From the NCBI RefSeq assembly GCF_001742225.1, contig NZ_CP017075.1, positions 1,550,001-1,614,000 on the forward strand: DNA of 64,000 bases, written 5' to 3'. Of this stretch, positions 1 to 8,212 are shown piece by piece. The notes under the pieces are model-generated. The model worked only from the letters and a program-made list of their open reading frames with translations. It had not been told where the DNA came from and searched no databases. Each line of letters starts with the position of its first letter. Position 1 is the first letter of the stretch. Origin of the DNA: Novosphingobium resinovorum (GTDB lineage Bacteria; Pseudomonadota; Alphaproteobacteria; Sphingomonadales; Sphingomonadaceae). The position numbers were made by a program, and so were the translations under genes.

Positions 1-2
1 CG

Positions 3-485
3 ATCGATCCACGCGCCGACGAAGTCTTCATCGAGGACATCGCGGCTGCTCTGGGCAAGCTGTGTCGGTTCAACGGTCACTGCCGGGGCTTCTATAGCGT
101 CGCCGAGCATTCGGTTCTGGTGTCCATGGTCGTCCCCCGTGAGGATGCACTGGCCGGCCTGCTGCACGATGCCACGGAAGCCTACGTCGCCGACGTGATC
201 CGGCCGCTCAAGCCGTATCTGGCCGGTTACGCGGAAATCGAGCATCGCGTGTGGCTCGCTGTCGCCGAGAAGTTCGGCCTGGCACCCGAGTTGCCGGAGT
301 CGGTGAAGATCGCCGACAATGCCGTGCTGCTGCGGGAAGCCGACGAGATCATGGCCCAGCCGCCCGAACTCTGGAACGTCAAGGGTACACCGGCGAACGT
401 GCCGATCGAGTGCTGGTCCCCGGCCATGGCGACCACGATGTTCCGCGCGCGCTACACCGAACTGACCGGGGAGATGGTGCCGTGA
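3..485 (+). CDS. HD-domain nucleotidase-like phosphohydrolase (5' truncated by window edge)
   Basis: The frame is open from the first bases of the window, so the gene starts upstream; an internal GTG at 120 would cut the domain. Visible HD-superfamily features are a His in the segment FYSVAEHSV (near base 95) and the metal-binding His-Asp pair in LLHDATEAY. This arrangement is typical of YfbR-like phage proteins that dephosphorylate (d)NMPs. The stop overlaps the next start (GTGA at 482), so the two are translationally coupled. It heads a nucleotide-metabolism block with thyA, a dNMP kinase and nrdB, so a role in nucleotide pool control is inferred. The substrate is unknown. Confidence 0.8.
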   Translation: MDPRADEVFIEDIAAALGKLCRFNGHCRGFYSVAEHSVLVSMVVPREDALAGLLHDATEAYVADVIRPLKPYLAGYAEIEHRVWLAVAEKFGLAPELPESVKIADNAVLLREADEIMAQPPELWNVKGTPANVPIECWSPAMATTMFRARYTELTGEMVP

Positions 486-1855
486 TCCCGAACGACGTCA
501 AGGTTATCTACCCCCGCCCGACCGAGGCTGCGGCTCGCGTATTCGGTGACATCCACCTGACTCTCACCGGCGGCCAAGGTAGCGGGAAGACCCGCTTGGC
601 CGAAAGCATCGCCGCGTTCCTGAGGTTCGAGGGCTTCAAGGTCAGCCGCAAGCAGGAAGGCTTCTTCATCGGCGGCACGGTTGGTGTCGATGATGCCCGG
701 CCGCATGCGATCGTCGAAGAAATTCAGGCAGACGGCCCCCGCGCCAAGCTGGCGATCACTGACGACAGTCTCCTGTCGATCATGAACGAACTCACCGCGC
801 TGCGCCGCCGCCGGGACGAACTGCTGAAGTCGAACAACGACCTCGTCGAAGCACGTCGCGCAGCGGAACGTCAGACCCGCCTCCTAAAGACGCTTGTCGG
901 GGCAGGAATCGCCGGAATGACGATCGTGTTCACCGGGCACCTCGAACGCATGAGCCGTGAAGCCGCGAAGGCGCAGGCCGAGTGCCTGGGTGCGAAGGTT
1001 TCCGGATCGGTGCATAGCAGGACCAACCTGGTAGTCGCTGGCCCGGGCGCCGGATCGAAGCTGAAAAAGGCCGCCGAACTCGGGATCGACGTGATCGACG
1101 AGGAGACTTGGCTGCTGGTCGTGTCGGTTGTTCGGATGCCGTGGAAGCAGCAACGTGAATGGGGTGCGCCGATTCCGGTGAACGGCGAGTGTCCGGCATG
1201 GCTCCAAGCGGACGACGAGCTGCAGTGGGCCGGCGGCGAAGTCTCGTTCGAGGGCTCATGGTATAATGACACCGTGTGGCTGGCTTCGAGCGTTCGCTGG
1301 AACAGCAGCATCGCTGATATCCGCCTGTCCGCCGACCATTGGGTGTATAAAGCTCTGTCGCGCGGTTTCATTCCCTGGGCGGGCGGCAAAGATCACCCGG
1401 CTGACTGGGACGGCGGCGAAGTGCTGTTCGACGATGGGCAGACCGCGACTCGAGACCGCTCTTGGGGGTGGGATTGGTCGCGTGAGACTGTGCGAACTAT
1501 CATCGGTTACCGCTCCAAGGCCGCGCTGTGGGCTTTTGGTCCATGGGTGAACGGCCTCGACTTCGATGCGCCAGGCGGCGTACCCTATGAATGGCGGAAG
1601 GTTGACGGCAGCCAGCCGTACCCCGGAATTCATCGCAACGGGAGGTCCACCAAACCGGGCGCGCATGAGTTCCGCCGCGCCTACCGCATCGGCGAATGGG
1701 TTGACCATCAGCCCGGCACCCCCTGCCCCGTGCCTGACGATACGCGTGTCGAAGTGCAGTACGTCACCAATCCCACGACCACTGAAGGTCCGGCGGGTAA
1801 TCGTAACTGGGCACACGTGGCCCGGTGGCGTCCGGTCTCGGGAGCAGCAGCATGA
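482..1855 (+). CDS. P-loop / coiled-coil / BRCT-domain fusion protein
   Basis: 457 residues from a GTG that overlaps the previous stop. A Walker A loop (GGQGSGKT, residues 30-37) follows a short beta strand. Residues about 95-138 are charged and helical (Leu/Arg/Glu rich, likely coiled coil). Residues about 143-212 read as a BRCT domain of the kind found in bacterial DNA ligase LigA and replication factor C (start [18 protein letters not shown], then the GAKVSGSV and TNLVVAG strands and the final conserved Trp). The C-terminal 245 residues are Trp-rich and unrecognised. BRCT domains bind DNA ends or phosphoproteins, so a role in phage DNA metabolism is likely. No clear Walker B motif is seen, so ATPase activity is uncertain. 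Confidence 0.7.
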   Translation: MIPNDVKVIYPRPTEAAARVFGDIHLTLTGGQGSGKTRLAESIAAFLRFEGFKVSRKQEGFFIGGTVGVDDARPHAIVEEIQADGPRAKLAITDDSLLSIMNELTALRRRRDELLKSNNDLVEARRAAERQTRLLKTLVGAGIAGMTIVFTGHLERMSREAAKAQAECLGAKVSGSVHSRTNLVVAGPGAGSKLKKAAELGIDVIDEETWLLVVSVVRMPWKQQREWGAPIPVNGECPAWLQADDELQWAGGEVSFEGSWYNDTVWLASSVRWNSSIADIRLSADHWVYKALSRGFIPWAGGKDHPADWDGGEVLFDDGQTATRDRSWGWDWSRETVRTIIGYRSKAALWAFGPWVNGLDFDAPGGVPYEWRKVDGSQPYPGIHRNGRSTKPGAHEFRRAYRIGEWVDHQPGTPCPVPDDTRVEVQYVTNPTTTEGPAGNRNWAHVARWRPVSGAAA

Positions 1856-2694
1856 GCGTTCATCCCGAAAACCAGTATCTCGACCTGCTGCGCGATTGCC
1901 TCGAAAACGGCGAGAAGCGTGAAGGTCGTAACGGCGTCACCTATGGGCTGTTTGGCCGACAGATCCGCTTCGATTTGTCGCAGGGTTTCCCGCTGCTGAC
2001 GACCAAGCGAGTCCACTGGAAGGCGATCGTCGTCGAGTTGCTGTGGTTCCTGCGCGGCGACACGAACGTCAAGTTCCTCCACGACCACGGCGTTACCATC
2101 TGGGATGAGTGGGCGGATGAGGACGGCAACCTCGGCCCGGTCTATGGGAAGCAGTGGCGGTCGTGGATCGGCATCAAGATGGATACCTGGGACGCGGTGT
2201 GCATCGACCAGATCGCCAACGTCATCGACGGCCTGAAGCGCGATCCCTACGGACGCCGCCACATCGTCACCGCTTGGAACCCGGCTGAGATAGACGACAT
2301 GGCACTGCCGCCGTGCCACTGCCTGTTCCAGTTCTTCGTCGCGAACGGGAAACTGTCCTGCCAGCTTTATCAGCGGTCTGCAGACGTGTTCCTCGGCGTG
2401 CCGTTCAACATCGCCTCCTACGCGCTGCTGACGCACCTCATTGCGCGGGAAGTCGGACTAAAGGTCGGCGAGTTCGTCCACACCTTCGGCGATGTTCATC
2501 TCTACGGCAACCACGTCGACCAGGCGCGAGAGCAACTGAGCCGCGAGCCTCGGGCGTTTCCGACGCTTAATATCGCGCGCTGTCTGAACGAAAAGGGGTG
2601 GTGGGGACCGGTCCCCGGTGACCTATCCCCGATCGACATCACCCTCGACGACTACAACCCGCACCCGTCGATCAAGGCCGAGGTGTCGGCATGA
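1852..2694 (+). CDS. thyA: Thymidylate synthase (ThyA type)
   Basis: 280 residues. It makes dTMP from dUMP and methylene-tetrahydrofolate. The catalytic Cys is C155 in LPPCHC. The Asn of GVPFNIASY (N186) is the residue that selects dUMP in true thymidylate synthases, where dCMP hydroxymethylases have Asp. This argues against a modified-base enzyme. The folate-binding C-terminal region ([14 protein letters not shown]) is present. The start is the ATG at 1852 because it overlaps the previous stop (ATGA); an in-frame ATG 27 bases upstream lies inside the preceding gene. It works with the dNMP kinase and NrdB downstream to supply dTTP for phage replication. Confidence 0.96.
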   Translation: MSVHPENQYLDLLRDCLENGEKREGRNGVTYGLFGRQIRFDLSQGFPLLTTKRVHWKAIVVELLWFLRGDTNVKFLHDHGVTIWDEWADEDGNLGPVYGKQWRSWIGIKMDTWDAVCIDQIANVIDGLKRDPYGRRHIVTAWNPAEIDDMALPPCHCLFQFFVANGKLSCQLYQRSADVFLGVPFNIASYALLTHLIAREVGLKVGEFVHTFGDVHLYGNHVDQAREQLSREPRAFPTLNIARCLNEKGWWGPVPGDLSPIDITLDDYNPHPSIKAEVSA

Positions 2695-2966
2695 ACACCC
2701 CTCTCCCCATCTTCTATTCCCGCATTGCCTGGGACGCGAAGGACGACCAGCTGGTGGCTGACGTTGTCGCCAAGAAGGTCGCGGTCGATGAGCTGTTCAA
2801 CCGGATGCCGTATCGCTCGTTCAAGGCGATCCGCCGTCGCTACGTCACCCATGGTCGGCCCGACGAGGAAACCCGCCTTCGACGCATGATGACGTTTGGT
2901 TCGACCGCGCTGCGCCGCTCACTGGAGGCCGAATATGCGCGGCGCGCCAATAACGCTGAGCGCTGA
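2691..2966 (+). CDS. Small SANT/GcrA-like putative DNA-binding protein
   Basis: 91 residues, starting in an ATGA overlap with thyA. The first 55 residues (a Trp near residue 14, a run of helices, then SFKAIRRRY) resemble the SANT/Myb-like or GcrA-type helix-turn-helix in which a Trp-containing first helix precedes a basic recognition helix. This is pattern recognition only. The C-terminus is very basic ([11 protein letters not shown]). The last 32 bases overlap the next gene. No family was recognised with confidence, so a transcriptional or DNA-packing role is a guess. Confidence 0.6.
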   Translation: MNTPLPIFYSRIAWDAKDDQLVADVVAKKVAVDELFNRMPYRSFKAIRRRYVTHGRPDEETRLRRMMTFGSTALRRSLEAEYARRANNAER

Positions 2967-3339
2967 GATGTTCTGGCGCCCCGATCCCAACATCGATGCC
3001 GCCCGGCAACTGCCGGAATGGAAGCAATTCCACCGTCTCTGCGGGCAGCACGGTCTGGCGTTTGACGCGATCGAGCGCAGCGGTCGGAAGTACCAGTGCC
3101 GCGCCGTCCAGCCGAAGCGCACCGACATGGGCGGATGGATGTTCTTCGACCGGGGGCTGGCGACCGGGAAGACCGTGGTCGAGGCGATCCAGGCAGCCTT
3201 CCTGCAGTCGGGGATCGAAGTGCCGGGCGGCGCGGAAATGCTGGAACGCGGGTTGTGTGGTGCGCGGGTGTCAGCGCCGCAGCCAGATGATGATTTTGCC
3301 GACCTGCTCGGCGACGATTTCGAGGAGTTGTTGGGATGA
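2935..3339 (+). CDS. Hypothetical phage protein with tandem C-terminal LLG tag
   Basis: 134 residues. The start at 2935 is chosen because GGAGG sits six bases upstream, inside the preceding gene; another in-frame ATG at 2968 lacks a ribosome site. The body (about residues 10-110) has no motif I recognise. The C-terminus is distinctive: DDDFADLLG followed immediately by DDFEELLG, two copies of an acidic-Phe-x-x-Leu-Leu-Gly peptide that also ends other proteins of this phage. The final codons contain GAGGAG and merge into the ATG of the next gene (ATGA), so the tag DNA also serves as a ribosome site. Confidence 0.7.
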   Translation: MRGAPITLSAEMFWRPDPNIDAARQLPEWKQFHRLCGQHGLAFDAIERSGRKYQCRAVQPKRTDMGGWMFFDRGLATGKTVVEAIQAAFLQSGIEVPGGAEMLERGLCGARVSAPQPDDDFADLLGDDFEELLG

Positions 3340-4001
3340 CCCATATCATGTTCGACCTCGAGACCTGGGGTGTCACGCCCGGGTCCGATATTCGCAGCAT
3401 CGGCGCGGTCGTGTTCGACCCGCTCGCCGGGACGCTCGGTGCCGAGTTCTACGTCAATGTGAGCGGCGGCGCGCGTCACGGTCTAATCCGCGAACCGGAA
3501 ACCGTGAAGTTCTGGGACGACCAGCCAGAGGACACCGTCGCCCTTCTGCTTGAGAGCCAGGTGCCGATGGCAATAGGACTCGCCCAGTTCGCCGGGTGGC
3601 TGGAAGACCACGCAGGAACCGACCTCGGCCTCTGGTCGCACGGGCCCCATTTCGACGAGGCGATCCTGGCCGCCGTCTACCGCGCCGCCGGACAGACCGT
3701 TCCGTGGGGTCACCGAGCGCCGCGCGACACCCGGACCATCTACGAGGCGGCCGGGTGGCCCAGCATCCCGTTCCAAGGCGTGCAGCACTATGCGCTCGAC
3801 GATGCCCGCCATCAGGCTCGTGTAGTCAACGAGTCCTACCGGCGGCTGCTCGCGCCGCGTGAACTGCTGGCGGAATCCGGCGAGCTGTTCCGCTTCTACG
3901 AAGCCAGTCACCGGGCCAAACCGGCCACTGACGACACCATCTCCAAGGCCGAGCGCAACGCAGAGATCGCCGGCCGCATCGAAGGACTCCTTGCAGCATG
4001 A
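3336..4001 (+). CDS. DEDD-type 3'-5' exonuclease (Rv2179c-like)
   Basis: 221 residues. Exo I motif MFDLET (metal ligands D7 and E9), a middle segment LWSHGPHFDEAIL (Exo II-like Asp), and Exo III HYALDDARHQA with the His and Asp of the DEDDh class. The overall layout matches the Rv2179c/DUF5051 exoribonuclease-like family often found in phages, which trims 3' ends of RNA or ssDNA. Both ends are in ATGA overlaps with neighbours, so it is translated as part of the nucleotide-metabolism operon. Whether DNA or RNA is the natural substrate cannot be told. Confidence 0.85.
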   Translation: MTHIMFDLETWGVTPGSDIRSIGAVVFDPLAGTLGAEFYVNVSGGARHGLIREPETVKFWDDQPEDTVALLLESQVPMAIGLAQFAGWLEDHAGTDLGLWSHGPHFDEAILAAVYRAAGQTVPWGHRAPRDTRTIYEAAGWPSIPFQGVQHYALDDARHQARVVNESYRRLLAPRELLAESGELFRFYEASHRAKPATDDTISKAERNAEIAGRIEGLLAA

Positions 4002-4678
4002 CCCGCGGACGCCTCATCGCCCTTTGCTCCCCCGCCATGGGCTCGGGGAAATCCACCGCCGCCCAGTATCTGGTCGACCATGGCTACGACCTCGTAAAGT
4101 TTGCCGGGCCGCTTAAGCGAATGACACGCGCTCTACTGCGGTGTTGCGGCGTCAGCGGCATTGTCATCGACCGGTACGTGGATGGCGACCTCAAGGAAGT
4201 GCCGATTGGCGACCTTGGCGAGTTTCTGCCAGAGTATGCGGTCGCCATGCTGCAGGCGATGGGACCGGTGCCGGGTGCTGTCACGCTGACCCAGGGCGAG
4301 ATCATCGACAGCCTGGTCGAATGGGGTCGTGCGACCGTGGTGCCCGGTGTCACGTCGCGCCGGTTGCAGCAGACGCTCGGCACCGAGTGGGGCCGGGAGA
4401 AAATTCACACCAATCTCTGGGTGATGATCGCGATCGACGAGGCAGACCTGTCCCGTGCTGACGGTATCCATGTCGTGATCGACGATATGCGCTTCCCCAA
4501 CGAGTTCGAAGCGGTCGAGGCGGCAGACGGGGAATCCCGGCGGATCGTGCGTCCGGGGTTTGCGGTGACCGGCGGCGCGCACGCCAGTGAAGGGCAGCTC
4601 GACCTCATCCAGATGCCCGAAATCTGGAACACCGGCACTGTGGAAGATCTGCAGCGCGCCATCGCCGCGTTGCTGTGA
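3998..4678 (+). CDS. Deoxynucleoside monophosphate kinase
   Basis: 226 residues. The N-terminal P-loop PAMGSGKST begins near residue 13, followed by a KFAGPLKRM segment typical of phage dNMP kinases (T4 gp1-like fold). A central region of about 50 residues with GTEWGREKIHTNLWV corresponds to the lid/substrate part, and VIDDMRFPNE matches the conserved D-x-R-F-x-N-E motif of the family. It phosphorylates dNMPs to dNDPs, linking thyA upstream with nucleotide supply. It starts in an ATGA overlap with the exonuclease gene and is followed by 27 bases before the sigma-factor gene. Confidence 0.88.
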   Translation: MTRGRLIALCSPAMGSGKSTAAQYLVDHGYDLVKFAGPLKRMTRALLRCCGVSGIVIDRYVDGDLKEVPIGDLGEFLPEYAVAMLQAMGPVPGAVTLTQGEIIDSLVEWGRATVVPGVTSRRLQQTLGTEWGREKIHTNLWVMIAIDEADLSRADGIHVVIDDMRFPNEFEAVEAADGESRRIVRPGFAVTGGAHASEGQLDLIQMPEIWNTGTVEDLQRAIAALL

Positions 4679-4705
4679 GCACGGCATCAACTAAAAGGTG
4701 ATTCT

Positions 4706-5188
4706 GTGACTTTCGACCATGCCTACCGCAGCTACAGGGCACGTCTTGCCCACTACATCCGCCGCCGATGTGCGCAGACGCCCTTGGAGGCAGAGGATGT
4801 GCTGCAGGAGACGTTCTTGCAGGCGTGGCGCGCATGGTCGAACCGCACGACCGACAACGTCCTTGCCTGGCTGACCGGTGTCGCACGCCGCGTGTTTGCA
4901 CATCTTCTGCGCGAAGCGAACCGCGTCAAGCGTGGTGCCGGAAGCGACCATGTCTCGTGGGCCGAGGAAGACGATCAACGCGCTGCCCCAGCGCCGCAGG
5001 AGGCCGCAGTGCTCCTCGACCAGTTGCGACAGCGGGCGGTGACGCTCGGTCCCGCGCAGCGCGCTGCCGTGCTCGGTGTGATGAACGACCTTACCGTTTC
5101 CGAAATCGCCGAGCGTGGCGCCGTCAGCATTCAGTCCGTTTCCGCAGCCCTGAAGCTGGCGCGGTTGCGGCTCACCCATTTCGCATAA
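4706..5188 (+). CDS. Phage-encoded ECF-like sigma factor
   Basis: 160 residues from a GTG preceded by AAAAGGTG. Region 2 is clear: AEDVLQETFLQAWRAW around residues 28-43 (core RNA-polymerase binding and -10 recognition). Region 4 at about residues 112-157 contains the HTH segment LTVSEIAERGAVSIQSVSAAL. The linker is charged and short, as in ECF sigmas, and no anti-sigma gene lies next to it. A phage carrying its own sigma could direct host RNA polymerase to a set of phage promoters; the repeated 17-bp element found across this prophage is one candidate target, but nothing here proves that. It sits between dNMP kinase and nrdB. Confidence 0.82.
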   Translation: MTFDHAYRSYRARLAHYIRRRCAQTPLEAEDVLQETFLQAWRAWSNRTTDNVLAWLTGVARRVFAHLLREANRVKRGAGSDHVSWAEEDDQRAAPAPQEAAVLLDQLRQRAVTLGPAQRAAVLGVMNDLTVSEIAERGAVSIQSVSAALKLARLRLTHFA

Positions 5189-5200
5189 TTCGGAGTCAGC

Positions 5201-6220
5201 ATGCCCCTTCTCGAAGCTCGCAAAACGTACAAGCCGTTCGAATATCCGTGGGCCTATGACTACTGGAAGATCCAGCAGCAGGTCCACTGGCTGCCGGAGG
5301 AAGTGCCACTCGGCGAAGACTGTAAGGACTGGGCGCACAAGATCACTGACCAAGAGCGCAACCTGCTCACCCAGATTTTCCGCTTCTTCACGCAGGCCGA
5401 CGTCGAGGTGCAGGACTGCTACCACGAGAAGTACGCGCGGGTCTTCAAGCCGACCGAAATCAAGATGATGCTTACCTCGTTCTCCAACATGGAGACGGTG
5501 CATATCGCGGCCTATTCCCATCTGCTCGACACCATCGGCATGCCCGAGAGCGAATATGGCGCGTTCCTCGAATACGCAGCGCTCAAGGACAAGCACGACT
5601 ACCTGCAGACCTTCGGCGTCGATAACGACGAGGATATTGCGCGCACTCTCGCGATGTTCGGCGGCTTCACCGAGGGGTTGCAGCTGTTCGCCAGCTTCGC
5701 GATGCTCATGAACTTCCCGCGCTTCAACAAGATGAAGGGCATGGGCCAGATTGTCTCATGGTCGGTGCGCGACGAATCGCTGCATTGCGAGGGCATCATC
5801 AAGCTGTTCCACACCTTCGTGAAGGAGCGCGGCTGTCTTACCAAGGCCGTGAAGGACGACATCGCCGACCAGTGTCAGACGACCGTCCGTCTCGAAGACG
5901 CTTTCGTCGACCTGGCCTTCGAGATGGGGCCGGTCGAGGGTATGACGCCGACCGATATCAAGCGGTATATCCGGTTCATCGCTGACTGGCGCCTGAAACA
6001 ACTGGGGCTGGCGCCGATCTATCTCATTGAAGATCATCCTTTGCCCTGGCTCTCTGCCCTGCTCAACGGCGTGGAGCATGCGAACTTCTTCGAAGCCCGT
6101 GCGACCGAGTATTCCAAGGCCGCCACGACCGGCAACTGGAACGACGTGTGGGACCGGTTCGACACGCGCAGGTTGACCCGTGAATCGGAAAATACTGAGC
6201 TTACGAAAATCCTGAGTTGA
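5201..6220 (+). CDS. nrdB: Class I ribonucleotide reductase, beta subunit
   Basis: 339 residues. It houses the di-metal tyrosyl-radical cofactor used with NrdA to reduce NDPs to dNDPs. All expected ligands are visible: D67, E98, H101 (METVH), E158, E192 and H195 (RDESLH), and the radical Tyr Y105 (AAYSH). It is therefore expected to be active. The alpha subunit is not in the window; it may lie further left in the prophage or be supplied by the host. It begins 12 bases after the sigma-factor gene. A 170-base promoter-bearing gap separates it from the next gene, so it ends its operon. Confidence 0.95.
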   Translation: MPLLEARKTYKPFEYPWAYDYWKIQQQVHWLPEEVPLGEDCKDWAHKITDQERNLLTQIFRFFTQADVEVQDCYHEKYARVFKPTEIKMMLTSFSNMETVHIAAYSHLLDTIGMPESEYGAFLEYAALKDKHDYLQTFGVDNDEDIARTLAMFGGFTEGLQLFASFAMLMNFPRFNKMKGMGQIVSWSVRDESLHCEGIIKLFHTFVKERGCLTKAVKDDIADQCQTTVRLEDAFVDLAFEMGPVEGMTPTDIKRYIRFIADWRLKQLGLAPIYLIEDHPLPWLSALLNGVEHANFFEARATEYSKAATTGNWNDVWDRFDTRRLTRESENTELTKILS

Positions 6221-6333
6221 GATTCCGTTAAAGGATCACCGCTCGCAAAGTGGCAGATTTTCGCTGTTTTCGTAGCCTAAAAGCAAAGATGCCACATCAT
6301 CGCATGTTTATTTTTTCTAGGAATGATCGTCCA

Positions 6334-6366
6334 TTGACGCATGATTAAAATCAACCCATACGTGAT
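6334..6366 (+). promoter_or_regulatory. Promoter with phage 17-bp operator, upstream of gapR-like gene
   Basis: In the 170-base gap after nrdB, TTGACG at 6334-6339 is followed after 17 bases by CATACG. That -10 candidate lies inside the near-palindrome ATCAACCCATACGTGAT (6350-6366), one of eight copies of this element in the prophage. It ends 24 bases before the start codon at 6391. The rest of the gap (6221-6333) is AT-richer, with no gene seen. Confidence 0.6.
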
Positions 6367-6390
6367 TGGACTCGCCAAAAGGGATTCGCA

Positions 6391-6648
6391 ATGAGCACTA
6401 TCGGACACAATGGCGGCGAGGATAGCGACGACCGTCTGCGCCTGCTGATCGAGCGCGTCGAGCGCTTGGAAGAAGAGAAGAAGGGTGTCTCGGACGACAT
6501 CAAGGACGTCTACAACGAGGCCAAGGCTGTCGGCTACGACGTCAAGATCATGCGCAACATCGTTCGGCTCCGGAAGATCAAGCCCGACGATCGCCGCGAG
6601 CAGGAAATGCTCACCGAGACCTACATGGCTGCCCTGGGAATGATCTGA
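6391..6648 (+). CDS. GapR-like nucleoid-associated protein (DUF2312)
   Basis: 85 residues. The whole protein matches the GapR/DUF2312 pattern: a central coiled-coil helix beginning at RLRLLIERVERLEEEKK, then DDIKDVYNEAKAVGYDVKIMR and a C-terminal basic helix ending MLTETYMAALG. In Caulobacter, GapR clamps overtwisted DNA ahead of polymerases and helps topoisomerases. A phage copy could serve phage replication or transcription, or compete with the host's protein. It follows an operator-bearing promoter and is separated by only two bases from the next gene, so it leads a three-gene unit with the MT-A70 methylase. Confidence 0.9.
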   Translation: MSTIGHNGGEDSDDRLRLLIERVERLEEEKKGVSDDIKDVYNEAKAVGYDVKIMRNIVRLRKIKPDDRREQEMLTETYMAALGMI

Positions 6649-6650
6649 TC

Positions 6651-7034
6651 ATGGCTGCCGTTACTCCCCTTGAAGATTTGCTGCGGGCCGTATCCCTGCA
6701 GCGCGGCCGCATTGCGCTAGACCGTCTTCCGGATGGGGAGTGGGGCGCCGGAATCTACCCGTTCGACAACAGCCACCCGTCCTTCCACCACTTGGGTAAC
6801 ACCCACGGCGACCCGGTAGATGCGCTGCGTGCCGCCCTCATCGGGTTCGAACGCGAGGAGCGCGACCTAGAGCGGCGCTACCAAGCAGCGCTGCGCGAGA
6901 CCGGCGAGCACAACGCCCGCCGTCGCGCTGCCATGGCAGCAGTTTTCACGGAGCCGGACGCCGACGATTCGGACTCCTTCGAGGACGCTGTTGCCCCGGG
7001 CGCCGACGACGATTTCGGAGACTTGCTCGGATGA
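6651..7034 (+). CDS. Hypothetical phage protein with C-terminal LLG tag
   Basis: 127 residues. No domain was recognised. Residues about 55-95 are rich in Arg/Glu and probably helical (FEREERDLERRYQAAL). The last 30 residues are strongly acidic and end DDDFGDLLG, the peptide tag shared with several other proteins of this phage. The stop overlaps the methylase start (ATGA), so the two products are probably made in similar amounts. The position between GapR-like and MT-A70 genes suggests a role in handling phage DNA, but this is inference from context only. Confidence 0.65.
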   Translation: MAAVTPLEDLLRAVSLQRGRIALDRLPDGEWGAGIYPFDNSHPSFHHLGNTHGDPVDALRAALIGFEREERDLERRYQAALRETGEHNARRRAAMAAVFTEPDADDSDSFEDAVAPGADDDFGDLLG

Positions 7035-7693
7035 CTCAGGTCGCACGAATCAGCGGCGGTGCCTTCGATGGGCTGCGGCGGAATGGCTACGGCTTCATCA
7101 TGGCCGACCCTGCCTGGTCGTGGGTCAACTTCTCGGGGAAAGGGGCAGCCCCTCACCGGACGGAAGATGAACCATACCCCACCATGACGATCGAAGAGAT
7201 GGCCGCGCTGCCCGTCGCAGAGGTGGCGGCCAAGGACTGCGTTCTCATGATGTGGGTAATCGGCAGCCATCTAGACCAAGCGATCCAACTCGGTCGGGAT
7301 TGGGGCTTCGCGTTCAAAAGCGACGGTTTCGTCTGGGTGAAGGTCGGTAAGCATGATCCAAAAGTGCGCCCGATCAGCATGGGCAAATGGGTCCGTAAGC
7401 AGACCGAATACACGCTGATCTTCACGAAGGGTAAGCCGTCACGCCTCGACGCTGGCGTCCGGCAGCTTTTCGAGAGCGACGAGCACGTGATCTTTGCTCC
7501 CCGCCGCGAGCACAGCCGCAAGCCTGACGACCAGTACGATCGGTGTGAACGCCTTGCCGCCGGCCCATACCTCGAACTTTTTGCGCGCCAACAGCGACTC
7601 GGTTGGGACACGTGGGGAAACGAGACGACCAAGTTTGGCACCACGAACTTCGACGACCTGCTCGGCGACGAGTTCGAGGCACTGGTTGGCTGA
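7031..7693 (+). CDS. MT-A70 family N6-adenine methyltransferase
   Basis: 220 residues. Motif IV is DPAW (residues 26-29), a DPPW-type catalytic motif with Ala in the third position. It is followed by the family's YPTM and LMMWV segments, KWVRKQTEYTLIFTKG, and the C-terminal YDRCERLAAGPYLELFARQ-type AdoMet region. The permuted order (motif IV first) is typical of MT-A70 enzymes. No partner endonuclease is nearby, so it is an orphan methylase, likely protecting phage DNA or marking regulatory sites. It ends with the tandem tag FDDLLG plus DEFEALVG and overlaps the upstream stop. Confidence 0.87.
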   Translation: MTQVARISGGAFDGLRRNGYGFIMADPAWSWVNFSGKGAAPHRTEDEPYPTMTIEEMAALPVAEVAAKDCVLMMWVIGSHLDQAIQLGRDWGFAFKSDGFVWVKVGKHDPKVRPISMGKWVRKQTEYTLIFTKGKPSRLDAGVRQLFESDEHVIFAPRREHSRKPDDQYDRCERLAAGPYLELFARQQRLGWDTWGNETTKFGTTNFDDLLGDEFEALVG

Positions 7694-7749
7694 AGGAAAT
7701 TTCCTACGCCGAGAAAAGATTCGCCTGCTTCACCATAGGATATTTCCTA
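7694..7749. promoter_or_regulatory. Paired 13-bp palindromes upstream of winged-helix regulator
   Basis: AGGAAATTTCCTA at 7694-7706 and AGGATATTTCCTA at 7737-7749 are near-perfect palindromes differing at one central base, with starts 43 bp apart (about four helical turns). They occupy the gap before the regulator gene at 7781, the layout expected of an autoregulatory operator pair. They are unrelated to the 17-bp element found elsewhere in the prophage. Confidence 0.55.
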
Positions 7750-7780
7750 GACCGACGATTCATGGCAAAAGAGAACAAAC

Positions 7781-8161
7781 ATGGAACATGCTATTTTGCA
7801 AGACATCCGCCGTGATGAGGAGATCGTGGAACTTCGCAGTGAGGTTACCCGCCTGCGCGGCCTTCTTTTCGGAGGTGACGCCGCATTGGAAGCCCGGCTG
7901 CGACTCGCGCTGAACCTCACCCCAGGCGAGGCTTGGATTCTCGCAACGCTGTTCAAGGCCGGCGGTCGTGTCGTGTCGATGGAACAGCTGGCGGAAGGTC
8001 TTCCCGGTCACGGTGAAGCAGAGCGTCGGGGCAACGGAGTTCACGTTCGAATTTGCAGGATTCGGAAGAAACTGCCTTCGACAGAAACAATCCAGACACT
8101 TCGAGGGCTGGGTTTCTCAATTACTTCGGAAGCTATTGAATTTATTAATCATATTTGTTGA
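7781..8161 (+). CDS. Winged-helix transcription regulator (OmpR/PhoB C-terminal type)
   Basis: 126 residues. An N-terminal helix (about residues 8-30) could dimerise. Residues about 45-115 form a Trans_reg_C-like winged helix: LTPGEAWILATLF, a turn, SMEQLAEGL, then the recognition-helix segment NGVHVRICRIRKKL and the wing TLRGLGFSI. There is no receiver domain, so it is not a classical response regulator. Two palindromes immediately upstream are likely its own operator. It could be a master regulator of the right-hand phage genes. Base composition at the 3' end is AT-richer than neighbours. The start follows a weak ribosome site. Confidence 0.78.
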   Translation: MEHAILQDIRRDEEIVELRSEVTRLRGLLFGGDAALEARLRLALNLTPGEAWILATLFKAGGRVVSMEQLAEGLPGHGEAERRGNGVHVRICRIRKKLPSTETIQTLRGLGFSITSEAIEFINHIC

Positions 8162-8212
8162 CGCTCAATACTTGTGTCGGCTCTGACATTCGGGATCGGA
8201 AAGGGGAATACA

